This document shows positions 42,455 to 50,143 of a stretch of DNA of 64,000 nt, in pieces (within the stretch, counting starts at the first letter, position 1; every line of letters begins with the position of its first letter). The notes below the pieces were generated by a model. The model had not been told where the DNA came from, did no database searches, and was given only the letters and a program-made list of their open reading frames with translations. Origin of the DNA: JAYSYM01 sp964543475 (lineage in GTDB: Bacteria; Bdellovibrionota; Bdellovibrionia; Bdellovibrionales; JAMPXM01). The stretch lies in contig CAZIYJ010000008.1 of the NCBI GenBank assembly GCA_964543475.1, positions 65,463 through 129,462 on the forward strand, given 5' to 3'. The translations under genes were made by a program, and so were the position numbers.

Positions 42455-43326
42455 TGTTGATCGAACCGAAGATCAAAAAAACCGCCCTATTACTTCTTGT
42501 GGGATTTCTCAGTGCGAGCTGTTCGACTTCAAATCAGCAGAGCGACAATTCTGCGAGTGAACCTCCTTCGTTCGAACAGCCGCAGCAGTCATCGCAGGTT
42601 GACGATTCAATTCCACAGAGCGCGCCTCCAGCTTCCCAAGAAAAACCGAAGAGTGGTGATAGTTACGCAACATTGCGAACTGCGGTTCGTGGTGGAAATG
42701 CAGAGCAAATTCGGGACGAGGCGGGGAAGATCCTTTCTGCTAGTCCAAACGATGCTGTCGCACTCAACACTTTAGCCTTGTACTACTTCCGAAAGAATAA
42801 ATTGGGGGCGGCAAGACTTCTAATTGCTCGAGCGTTCGAGAAAAACCCTGATGTCGCATCGCTTTACAACAACCTCGGAGTTATTGAGTTGTCAGAGGGT
42901 GACACGACGGGTGCCATTTCAAATTTCAAAAAAGCACTGCGTTTGGACAATCGTCACGCTGCTGCTTCAGCCAACTTGGGTTCGATTCTTGTTGAAGGCG
43001 GCGAGTACGGAAAGTCTCAGGTATTGCTAGAAACCGCCTATCGTGCGAATCGTTCGAATTACGCAGTTGCTAGCAACTACGCAATCTCTCTTCGTGCAAA
43101 CAAAGACTATTCGAAAGCTGCAAAGATTTACGACGAAGTAATTAAGGCAAATCCGCGAGATGTGAATGCGCTGCTCAACTACTCAATTTTATTAATCGAC
43201 TTTTTGAACAAGCCTAAAGACGGCCTAGCCCTTGTGTATAAGCTGAAATTTCTAGAGACTGAGAACAGAGATGTCATTGCCCGGGCTGACGCTTTAGAAA
43301 AAAAGGCGAAAGCAGAGATTAAGTAG
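42451..43326 (+). CDS. gltE: GltE-like TPR lipoprotein
   Basis: A lipoprotein signal (KKTALLLLVGFLSASCS) is followed by a Ser/Gln/Pro-rich linker of about 50 residues. Five or so TPR units then follow (VALNTLALYYFRKNKLGAARLLIARAFEKNP, SLYNNLGVIELSEGDTTGAISNFKKALRLD, ASANLGSILVEGGEYGKSQVLLETAY). It would be anchored in the periplasm. Order and design match GltE of the myxobacterial gliding cluster. ATG 42451 is chosen for the ATGA overlap with the gltD-like stop; ATG 42439 and 42454 are alternatives in frame. Confidence 0.76.
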   Translation: MMLIEPKIKKTALLLLVGFLSASCSTSNQQSDNSASEPPSFEQPQQSSQVDDSIPQSAPPASQEKPKSGDSYATLRTAVRGGNAEQIRDEAGKILSASPNDAVALNTLALYYFRKNKLGAARLLIARAFEKNPDVASLYNNLGVIELSEGDTTGAISNFKKALRLDNRHAAASANLGSILVEGGEYGKSQVLLETAYRANRSNYAVASNYAISLRANKDYSKAAKIYDEVIKANPRDVNALLNYSILLIDFLNKPKDGLALVYKLKFLETENRDVIARADALEKKAKAEIK

Positions 43327-43354
43327 GATGATGATACTCAACAAGGACCGCAAC

Positions 43355-43735
43355 ATGATAATCGGCATGAGTTTCCTAAAAACCTTGATGGTAGCAATTG
43401 TTGCTGCGTTCATCGCTTTGCCATCTCTCGCTCAAGATGACGATCTTGGTGGTGAACCAGCTGGTGAAGAAGCGGCGGCAGCGCCTGCGGACAGACCACT
43501 TACCGGAGCACCAGTTCAAACTACGAAGAGCGGTCAGCCAAAGCGAACCACGATCGATTTCGAAGATGAATTAGTTGAAGGTAAAACAAAAAATCCAGAG
43601 CTTTTCTATCTCCTTCAAAAACGTCAGTTCAATTACAAAAGACTTATTCGACTACGTGAAAACTTTCTCCCTGAAATGAGAAAGACATCGGAAGAAATGC
43701 AGCGAAAAGGTAGTGCCCAAGGAGAGCAACAGTGA
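43355..43735 (+). CDS. gltF: GltF-like small periplasmic protein
   Basis: The 126-residue precursor has a signal peptide (FLKTLMVAIVAAFIALPSLAQ) and an acidic/alanine linker. A compact conserved-looking end follows (TIDFEDELVEGKTKNPELFYLLQKRQFNYKRLIRLRENFLPEM). Small size, this C-terminal block and its place between the TPR lipoprotein and the FHA-TonB protein fit GltF. ATG 43355 is preferred because AAGGA lies seven bases upstream; in-frame ATGs at 43328 and 43331 have a poorer context. The stop overlaps the GltG-like GTG start. Confidence 0.74.
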   Translation: MIIGMSFLKTLMVAIVAAFIALPSLAQDDDLGGEPAGEEAAAAPADRPLTGAPVQTTKSGQPKRTTIDFEDELVEGKTKNPELFYLLQKRQFNYKRLIRLRENFLPEMRKTSEEMQRKGSAQGEQQ

Positions 43736-45846
43736 AGCAGCCAGTTGTTCTGCGTATCTACAAAGGCGATCAGCTTTTTCTTGTAAAGCAGTTCACCGAC
43801 GGGCAGATCGTAATCGGACGTCAAGCCGAGAATCAAATTGCATTACCAAGTGAAGGGGTTTCTCCACTTCATGCGTCGATCGAAGATCGCAATGGAACTT
43901 ATTTCGTAAGCGATCTTGGTTCTGAAACTGGAACCAAGCGTAACGGAAACTCGGTGCTCGAATCAGCACTCGAATCTGGAGACAATTTAGAAATCGGAGA
44001 ATTCAGAGTTGAGTTCTACATCGGTGCTCCAAAACCAAAAACCGCATCGGTCACGCCTGGGCCACATGAAGTAGCAGTTACGACTGTCACTCAATCAAAA
44101 GGTATTGAAGTTAGCACTTCGCCAATTTCGCATCGCCCAGAAGAAGAAAAGCCAGAACCAAAACCAGAGCCGAAACCAGAACCAAAAGTTGAAGCGACTC
44201 CAGCCGTTCCAGAAAAGCCAGTTGAAAAGCCGATTGAAAAGCCGATTGAAAAGCCAAAGCCAGCTCCAACTCCGGCTGTGGCGAAAGCCGCCGCAGTCGC
44301 TGCAACTGGATTTGCAGCTACTGCATCAGCAAAGCTTCCGGGCGCTAAAACTAGCAAATCTAAAAAACATAAAAAGACTTTCGCTCCGCCAAGTAAACAT
44401 AACGACGTAAAAGACTATGTTAAGCCGAGCAAAGGGACAGTTGTCGAAGTCCTGGTGGCATGGCGCGAACGCGTGATTACTTCTCAGCATTTCTCTGAAG
44501 CTAAGACATATACTTACGGCTCAGATGAAACTGCCGACGTAAAAATTCCAGTCGGAGCAAAGAGTAAAGTTCCATTTCTAAAGATTCAGGGCCGCGCGAT
44601 TGTGATGGTCTCTCCGGAAATGACCGGAGAGCTTGTTCGCGCAGGACAGTCGGGCACAACGCTTGCTGATCTAGTTCGCCAAAACAAGATGGTTCGCGGT
44701 GCCTCTGGCTACGAACTTGGGCTTGAGCAAGGCGAGATGCTAAAAGTAAATCTCAACGATCAAATTGTTTTGATTATTAGATATGTTTCTGATGCTCCAA
44801 AACCTTTGATGGCGCCGATGTTCGACCTTACTGCTTCTGAAGCCGTGGGCGTGATCATGGCATTTGTGATCACAGGGGTAATGTTCCTATACACATTCCT
44901 CTACACTCCGCCAAAGCCACTTGATGATTTAGTTAATGAAGATCAATTGCGACGTGCAGTAATTATCGTTCCGATTCCTAAACCCAAAGTTCAGCCAGTT
45001 GAAGAGCCGCAGTCAACTCCGCCTCCAGTTGTAAAGATGACTCCGGCTCCTAAAAAAGAAACTCCTAAGCCGGCTCAACAAGCAAAGACAGATGTTTTCG
45101 AGAAAAAAGATCCGGGTGCTGCTTCCAATCCAGTTCCAAAGCCTAAAAAAGCTGTTGGTGGTGTGAAGCAAGGTGGCCAAGTCAAAGTTGGAAATACTGA
45201 AGGCGCGCAAATGCAATCTCCTAAGAAGGATATTGCGAAGTCGAAAATCTTCAGTGTGTTCGGTGGCGGCGGTCGACAAGACGAAATTGCAGAGGCGACT
45301 TCGGGAGCCGGTGAACTTGCAGGTCTTGCAAACGCAGCATCTGGAAAAGCAGGTAACGCACAAGACAGACCAGGACAAGGCATTGGCACTCCACTTAAAG
45401 ACACAGGCGGCGGCGGAACAGGTACTGCGCAGTTTGGTGTTCCGGGAGTTAAAACTTCTGGTCGCGGCGGTGGTAATTCAGGTTACGGAGAAGGTGGTCT
45501 TGGCGGTCGTCGCGGAGTCACAATTCAGCCAGGTGGACTTGGCGAATCATTCTCGGGAACGATCGATCGCGAAGCAATTCGCCGAGTGATCAGAGAAAAC
45601 ATTAATGCAATTCGTGCATGTTATGAGCGCGAGCTTAATCGTAATCCAGATCTTCAAGGTAAAATTTTGATCTCGTGGGATATCGGAGAACGTGGTCGCG
45701 TGATGCGCGGCAAAGTTGCCGGCAACGACACGGGCAATGCGGCAGTTGCAAATTGTGTTTTAGATCGTATTCGGACTTATACATTCCCCGAGCCGCCAAC
45801 GAGCGCAGAGGTGACTGTTATATTTCCGTTCTACTTTAAAAATTAG
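43732..45846 (+). CDS. gltG: GltG-like FHA, transmembrane and TonB-domain protein
   Basis: This protein spans the inner membrane. An N-terminal FHA domain (about 8-100: IVIGRQAENQIALPSEGVSPLHASIED, VSDLGSETGTKRNG) is cytoplasmic. A Pro-Lys-Glu-rich linker with tandem KPEPKPEP and EKPIEKP repeats follows, then a second folded region near 235-350. A membrane helix at about 369-392 (AVGVIMAFVITGVMFLYTFLY) leads to a periplasmic Pro/Gly-rich linker. A TonB/AgmX-type C-terminal domain occupies 611-704, with paired Cys (IRACYERELNRNPDLQG, VANCVLDRIRTYTFPEPP). This matches GltG/GltJ, which couple the AglRQS motor to the periplasmic proteins. The zinc-ribbon and GYF modules known in GltJ are not seen here. 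Confidence 0.85.
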   Translation: MKQPVVLRIYKGDQLFLVKQFTDGQIVIGRQAENQIALPSEGVSPLHASIEDRNGTYFVSDLGSETGTKRNGNSVLESALESGDNLEIGEFRVEFYIGAPKPKTASVTPGPHEVAVTTVTQSKGIEVSTSPISHRPEEEKPEPKPEPKPEPKVEATPAVPEKPVEKPIEKPIEKPKPAPTPAVAKAAAVAATGFAATASAKLPGAKTSKSKKHKKTFAPPSKHNDVKDYVKPSKGTVVEVLVAWRERVITSQHFSEAKTYTYGSDETADVKIPVGAKSKVPFLKIQGRAIVMVSPEMTGELVRAGQSGTTLADLVRQNKMVRGASGYELGLEQGEMLKVNLNDQIVLIIRYVSDAPKPLMAPMFDLTASEAVGVIMAFVITGVMFLYTFLYTPPKPLDDLVNEDQLRRAVIIVPIPKPKVQPVEEPQSTPPPVVKMTPAPKKETPKPAQQAKTDVFEKKDPGAASNPVPKPKKAVGGVKQGGQVKVGNTEGAQMQSPKKDIAKSKIFSVFGGGGRQDEIAEATSGAGELAGLANAASGKAGNAQDRPGQGIGTPLKDTGGGGTGTAQFGVPGVKTSGRGGGNSGYGEGGLGGRRGVTIQPGGLGESFSGTIDREAIRRVIRENINAIRACYERELNRNPDLQGKILISWDIGERGRVMRGKVAGNDTGNAAVANCVLDRIRTYTFPEPPTSAEVTVIFPFYFKN

Positions 45847-45863
45847 AGTTACTTAATAGAACT

Positions 45864-45881
45864 TGAAGCTAGTGAGCTTCA
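45864..45881. other. Hairpin between gltG-like and aglR
   Basis: TGAAGCT (45864-45870) and AGCTTCA (45875-45881) form a seven-base stem with an AGTG loop. It ends shortly before the AAGGGAGA ribosome site of aglR. There is no T-run, so mRNA processing or setting of motor-protein levels is more likely than termination. Confidence 0.5.
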
Positions 45882-45900
45882 TGCAAGGGAGAATTCACAA

Positions 45901-46596
45901 ATGGAACCGACAGCAGCAAGTCTTGATCCAACAATGGTTGGGCATTGCAAGAATACAGGCAACTTCATCATCGACGCGTTTTGCATGGGCGGACCGGCGA
46001 TGTACATCATCGCAATCGTCGGAGTACTAACAGTATTCTTGATCATTGAACGATTCATGACGCTTCGGTCGCTCACAGTCGACAAGCAGGACTTCAACGA
46101 ACATTTGTTCGGGATGGTTTTGCGCGGCGATATTCGTCAGGCGATCACTTATTGCGATAGCAAAGCAACTCCATTAACCAACACTCTTAAAGTGGGACTT
46201 GTTCAGGTGATGAACCAGCGCCCAGACGAAGAAGTTCAAGTTGCAATGGATGCAGCAGTTCTTCGTGACACTCCACGAATCGAAGGCTGGACGGCATTCC
46301 TTGGTGTGTTTGGTAACATCGCGACACTTATCGGTCTCGTTGGTACGATCATGGGTATGATCACTTCGTTCCAAGGTGTGGCTGAAGCGGGTGCTGCAGA
46401 AAAAGCGCAAAAGCTTTCAATCGGTATTTCTGAAGCTCTTCATTGTACGGCATTCGGTCTTATCGTCGCGATCATTGCGATCTTGGGTTACGGTTACTTC
46501 CAAGTTCGAATCGGTCGACTTATCAATGACGTTACTGAAAGCAGCATGAGCTTGATGAATCTCGTTGTCGCTAACCGCGACAAGATGAAAGAGTAA
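45901..46596 (+). CDS. aglR: AglR-like motor protein (TolQ/ExbB/MotA family)
   Basis: This is an inner-membrane proton-channel subunit. Three membrane segments are visible (PAMYIIAIVGVLTVFLIIERFM, FLGVFGNIATLIGLVGTIMGMITSF and HCTAFGLIVAIIAILGYGYF) with the family's LGVFGNIATLIGLVGTI and ISEALHCTAFGLIVAI signatures. It is followed by two ExbD/TolR-type genes, the exact aglR-aglQ-aglS arrangement of the Myxococcus gliding motor. A Tol-Pal function is less likely because no tolA, tolB or pal lies nearby and gliding genes precede it. GGGAGA is about nine bases before the ATG. Confidence 0.85.
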   Translation: MEPTAASLDPTMVGHCKNTGNFIIDAFCMGGPAMYIIAIVGVLTVFLIIERFMTLRSLTVDKQDFNEHLFGMVLRGDIRQAITYCDSKATPLTNTLKVGLVQVMNQRPDEEVQVAMDAAVLRDTPRIEGWTAFLGVFGNIATLIGLVGTIMGMITSFQGVAEAGAAEKAQKLSIGISEALHCTAFGLIVAIIAILGYGYFQVRIGRLINDVTESSMSLMNLVVANRDKMKE

Positions 46597-46604
46597 GGTT
46601 ATAA

Positions 46605-47078
46605 ATGGCTCAGGTAAGCGGCGGCGGTAAAGGCAAACAAGAAGTAAACGTAGAACTCAACTTGGTTCCGATCATCGATTTGATGAGCGTACTCATCACG
46701 TTCCTTCTCATCACCGCTGTTTGGTCACAGGTTTCGATGCTTCAAGCAGGAAGCTCAATCTATGGCAAAAAAACCAATGACGATAACACTCCTCCTCCAC
46801 CTCTAGCAGACATTCCCTTGCGGCTAGATGTGAAGGCTTCTGGATTCCGTTTAATCATTGGTAAAGAAACGTTCCAATATCCGCGTGCGGGTGGACGGTT
46901 CGAAACCACTGGGCTAGCTGCGAAATTAAAAGAAATTAAAACGACCTATCCTGAAAAAGTAGATGCCGTCATCACAACTGATGACGACGTTAATTACGAG
47001 TTTATGATTTTAGGAATGGATACGCTCAACAAATCAGGGTTCCCATCGGTTTCAGTATCGACAGTAGCGGCTGAGTAA
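46605..47078 (+). CDS. aglQ: AglQ-like motor protein (TolR/ExbD family)
   Basis: This single-span protein has the proton-binding Asp25 at the start of its membrane helix (NLVPIIDLMSVLITFLLITAVW). A periplasmic domain of about 110 residues ends in VNYEFMILGMDTLNKSGFPSVSVSTV, the usual ExbD ending. It pairs with the TolQ-like protein eight bases upstream. In Myxococcus the equivalent Asp in AglQ is required for gliding. Which of the two ExbD-type genes is AglQ and which AglS is assigned by order only. Confidence 0.82.
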   Translation: MAQVSGGGKGKQEVNVELNLVPIIDLMSVLITFLLITAVWSQVSMLQAGSSIYGKKTNDDNTPPPPLADIPLRLDVKASGFRLIIGKETFQYPRAGGRFETTGLAAKLKEIKTTYPEKVDAVITTDDDVNYEFMILGMDTLNKSGFPSVSVSTVAAE

Positions 47079-47103
47079 GAAAAAACCAGAGGAAGTAAGC
47101 TCC

Positions 47104-47685
47104 ATGGCTATTTACGCACCAGGTATTCGTGACAGACATAATCGACCTAAAAGAAATGGCGCACGCAATGCGATCATGACTCTTTCTTTGACCGCCATGG
47201 TTGATATGTTTACGGTACTCGCAGTCTTCCTACTTCAAAACTATCAAACAGACTCAGGACTTCTCGAAATCAACGACGAAGTTGCACTTCCGATGGCTTC
47301 GGCAATCAAAGAGCTTCGCCCTGCAACTGTAATTACGGTTTCAAAATCACACGTGACGCTCAACAAAGAGATCGTCATTGATATCAATTCGATTCGAGCA
47401 CAAGAAGATGCAAACATCCCGGCGCTCGAGAAAAAGCTGACTCAGATGTTCACCGATGCTGATAGCAAAAGAAAAATGTTGGGCCTAGGTGCTATTCGCG
47501 ATGCTGTTCAATCTCAGCAAGGCACTGATCCTAAAAAAGAATTAGAAGATTCTCGTCGTGTCACCGTTCAAGGTGATAAAGGCGTCGACTTTCTTGCAAT
47601 TCGCCGCGTACTTCACACGGTGACGATGGCAGGAGCTTCAGAAGTGAACTTCGCGGTTGTTAAAGACGAATCATCGCCCCAGTAA
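47104..47685 (+). CDS. aglS: AglS-like motor protein (TolR/ExbD family)
   Basis: This is the second ExbD-type subunit, with a basic N-terminus (RDRHNRPKRNGARN). The membrane helix (MTLSLTAMVDMFTVLAVFLLQNY) carries Asp34 at the proton-site position. The periplasmic part (about 140 residues) is longer than in AglQ and includes VDFLAIRRVLHTVTMAGASEVNFAVV, the ExbD C-terminal box. GAGGAAG lies about eight bases upstream. It is the last plus-strand gene of the gliding cluster proper. Confidence 0.82.
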   Translation: MAIYAPGIRDRHNRPKRNGARNAIMTLSLTAMVDMFTVLAVFLLQNYQTDSGLLEINDEVALPMASAIKELRPATVITVSKSHVTLNKEIVIDINSIRAQEDANIPALEKKLTQMFTDADSKRKMLGLGAIRDAVQSQQGTDPKKELEDSRRVTVQGDKGVDFLAIRRVLHTVTMAGASEVNFAVVKDESSPQ

Positions 47686-47798
47686 AGTCTCAAACATCAC
47701 AGAGCATCAGCCTTTAGTCTAGTTGTCAGAACGAGGCTTACGTCTTATCGTTAAGGCACATTTACAGTCCGAGTGTGCCAACCGGCGGGAGCATCATG

Positions 47799-48299
47799 AT
47801 GAAACGTCTTTTAGTAATCCCATTCTTATTTTTCGCGATGGCATGTGCAGAAGTAAAAGAGAAGATCGAAGATCGCTCCGGCGGTTGCGTAAACGGCAAT
47901 TGCACAAATAAACCATTACCGAAACCATCGGCTTGTAGTGGAGCCCAAAAATTCACTGATCTTTCAGGCACGTTTAAAACAGAGCCAGTAACGAGTGCTA
48001 CTACGGGAATCACATATCGCGCTCAGTTTTTCTTCAGCGGAAATAAAGCATCATTTACGCAGTTTTGCGAAAAGAAGACATCGGGTGAGTTTGAAAGTCC
48101 AATGGTGGAATCAACTTACTCGGTTAACTCAGATGTGAGTGCATTAAAATTCGATGATCCTCAGGTAGTTGAAAAGAAATCGGCAAGCTTTAGCTGTAAG
48201 GCTCAGTTAACTTCCGAAGTTTTCGCGATCAGCGCCCAAGGCAAATGTTTGGTGATTAAGCCGAGTAAAGGCGATGCGCTTTACTACGTAAAACAGTAA
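47799..48299 (+). CDS. Lipoprotein, unknown function
   Basis: The precursor begins with a lipoprotein signal (MKRLLVIPFLFFAMACA). The mature part of about 150 residues has several Cys (GGCVNGNCTNK, FCEKK, FSCKAQL, GKCLV), suggesting disulphides, and beta-rich text (YRAQFFFSGNKASFTQF). I know no family. ATG 47799 is preferred to 47796 or GTG 47775 because GGGAG at 47787-47791 then has a seven-base spacer. It follows the gliding motor after 113 bases and converges on the GYF-PilZ gene, one base away. A role in gliding is possible only by proximity. Confidence 0.68.
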   Translation: MKRLLVIPFLFFAMACAEVKEKIEDRSGGCVNGNCTNKPLPKPSACSGAQKFTDLSGTFKTEPVTSATTGITYRAQFFFSGNKASFTQFCEKKTSGEFESPMVESTYSVNSDVSALKFDDPQVVEKKSASFSCKAQLTSEVFAISAQGKCLVIKPSKGDALYYVKQ

Positions 48300-48300
48300 T

Positions 48301-49008
48301 TTAAGCTGTAGCTTTGAGTGGAATGTTGAAGCGCTTAACGTAATCAACTACGAACGAAGCTGTTTCAGGATGAAGTTCATCGAACTTAATTCCAGCGTAA
48401 CCTGAAGACGTCACATAAGCGACTGAGCCTGTAAATCGGAGTGCGTGCGGGAATTCACTGCTTCGAATAAGAAGTTGAACTTGTTCTCCCTTTACCAAAA
48501 AGCCAGCATCGTTAAGTCCCATGCCAGCTTCGCTAATTGAAGCTGCTTTGACGACGGCTGGCCCTTTTTGATCAACTCGGCTAACAGCGACAGTTCCCAT
48601 TAGTGGCGCGCGCTCGTTTTCACGTCGGCTGATGCCGAGCTCTTCCATTATGTCGTGAAGTTCAAAAATATTTGTCCACTGATTTAGTCCCACGCTCCAC
48701 AAACGAACCTTATTTAAGGTTGTGACATTGCGAAGATGAGTGATCATTTCATTTTGAGTGAGTGGTCCAAGAGATGATCCGCCTACATCGACATACCAGA
48801 CTGGGTTTTGCGACTTTTCAGATTCGCTTTTAACAATCTTTTCAACTTGTTGGCGCCAAGAACTGATCGGCATCCACTCGCGTTGACCCTTCCACCATAT
48901 AAAGCACGCATCGCCCCATATACCTGCGTTCAAGCATTGGTCGACTTGTTCCGTAGTAAACGGACCCGTCACAATATTTTCAGAAAAGACAAACCACTCG
49001 TGTGCCAC
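48301..49008 (-). CDS. Tandem GYF_2-domain and PilZ-domain protein
   Basis: Two GYF_2 (DUF4339) domains, residues 4-50 (WFVFSENIVTGPFTTEQVDQ, WWKGQREWMPIS) and 71-122 (WYVDVGGSSLGPLTQNEM, LWSVGLNQWTNI), are joined to a PilZ domain from about 126. PilZ keeps RxxxR (Arg129, Arg133). In the second motif, SISEAG (157-162), Ser replaces the usual Asp/Asn, so c-di-GMP binding needs testing. GYF domains bind proline-rich peptides, and one occurs in Myxococcus GltJ. The GTG start lacks a Shine-Dalgarno. It is encoded opposite to both neighbours, between the gliding genes and lptC, so it has its own promoter. Confidence 0.82.
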   Translation of the reverse strand: MAHEWFVFSENIVTGPFTTEQVDQCLNAGIWGDACFIWWKGQREWMPISSWRQQVEKIVKSESEKSQNPVWYVDVGGSSLGPLTQNEMITHLRNVTTLNKVRLWSVGLNQWTNIFELHDIMEELGISRRENERAPLMGTVAVSRVDQKGPAVVKAASISEAGMGLNDAGFLVKGEQVQLLIRSSEFPHALRFTGSVAYVTSSGYAGIKFDELHPETASFVVDYVKRFNIPLKATA

Positions 49009-49150
49009 ACGTTTGTATCGGATAAATTTTTTATTATCTTAACGGTTTTCGGGGTCTAGCTAGACCAGTCTGGCTTTCTTCGGACTGCCGCTTTCTGCTA
49101 ATACTGTGCCAACAATTATGATAGCCTTTTTAAGTAAGGAAAATGCTCTC

Positions 49151-50143
49151 GTGACTAAGCGAAACTCCGCAATTTTAATGCTGTTATTTGCGATTCTAGT
49201 CGTTGAGATTATCATCCTTGCGCCTGGTGATTTGGGTACGTCGCCTGAAGCTGATCGTGCGGCTCAAATTGATGCGGCCAAAAGTCCAGTTGAAGGTCAA
49301 ACGGGCCAAGTGATGCAAGATGTTCACTTAGTCGAGGCGAAGACAGGCGGAAAAGAGTGGGAACTCTGGGCAGAAAAGGCTCTTCGTCCAAAAGAAGATG
49401 CGACGTGGACGATCGAGCAAGTTGAAGTCAAATTTTTTGGTGAGAACGAAGTGGTGTATACAGTGACGGGTGAGCGTGGATTTGTTGAGACATTGAAAAA
49501 CGATATCCGAATTATCGGAAACGTTTTGATGCGCTCATCAAATGGCTACACTTTTAGAACTGAAGAGATGTCTTACCAGTCTGAGACGCGTTTACTCGAG
49601 ACACCGCACGCGATTGAAATGGACGGTCCGAGAGAACCAGATGGATCTCGATTCACACTCACTGGCAAAAATCTTTTCGCCAACCTTACAACGAACGAGA
49701 TTTTCATCAATCAAGACGTCCGCGCTAAGAAATCTGTCAAAGCCGGAAAAGCAGCAATGATTTCTTCGGCCAAAGCAGAATTCAGCGGAAAAACTAAAAA
49801 AGGGCGTTTCTACGATGGCACCATCATCGACATTGAATCGCTTCGCATCACGGGCCCCGAGGCCGTGTTTAGTTACAGCGGTGATCATATTAACTCTGTT
49901 GTTGTTGATGGCGGAGTCAAAGTCACTGACGTCGACAAATATGCAACCGCTGATAAAGTTGCAGTTTTCTTAGACGAAGAAAAATACATCTTTAAGGGCT
50001 CACCACGAGTCGTGCAGAGTGGTGATGAATTGTTCGGAGACGAGATAGTTCTGTCAGAAGGCGGAAGAAAAGTTCAGGTCTCAAACGCTCGCGCCCGAAT
50101 CGATTCACGAAGTTTAGAAACGAAAGCGGAGAAGAAACCTTAA
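49151..50143 (+). CDS. LptC-LptA fusion protein (LPS transport)
   Basis: The Lpt bridge carries LPS across the periplasm. One N-terminal membrane helix (SAILMLLFAILVVEIIILAPG) and an LptC-type region (MSYQSETRLLETPHAIEMDGP, GSRFTLTGKNL) are followed by an LptA/OstA-like region. That region includes KYATADKVAVFLDEEKYIFKGSPRVVQSGDELFGDEIVLSEGGRKV. In E. coli LptC (191 residues) and LptA (185) are separate; here one 330-residue chain seems to hold both, before lptB as expected. GTG 49151 has AAGGA 10 bases upstream; GTG 49106 and ATG 49118 are in-frame alternatives. The stop overlaps lptB (TAATG). Confidence 0.78.
   Translation: MTKRNSAILMLLFAILVVEIIILAPGDLGTSPEADRAAQIDAAKSPVEGQTGQVMQDVHLVEAKTGGKEWELWAEKALRPKEDATWTIEQVEVKFFGENEVVYTVTGERGFVETLKNDIRIIGNVLMRSSNGYTFRTEEMSYQSETRLLETPHAIEMDGPREPDGSRFTLTGKNLFANLTTNEIFINQDVRAKKSVKAGKAAMISSAKAEFSGKTKKGRFYDGTIIDIESLRITGPEAVFSYSGDHINSVVVDGGVKVTDVDKYATADKVAVFLDEEKYIFKGSPRVVQSGDELFGDEIVLSEGGRKVQVSNARARIDSRSLETKAEKKP

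Noticed and set aside
44091..44410. ORFs in other frames of the GltG-like linker (Gly/Phe-rich and Gln/Lys-rich)
   Set aside because: They mirror the KPEP/EKPI codon repeats of the real gene and have no independent start signals.
45901..47685. Tol-Pal or ExbBD transport system
   Set aside because: Two ExbD-type genes in a row after Glt-like genes, without tolA, tolB, pal or a TonB receptor, fit AglRQS better.
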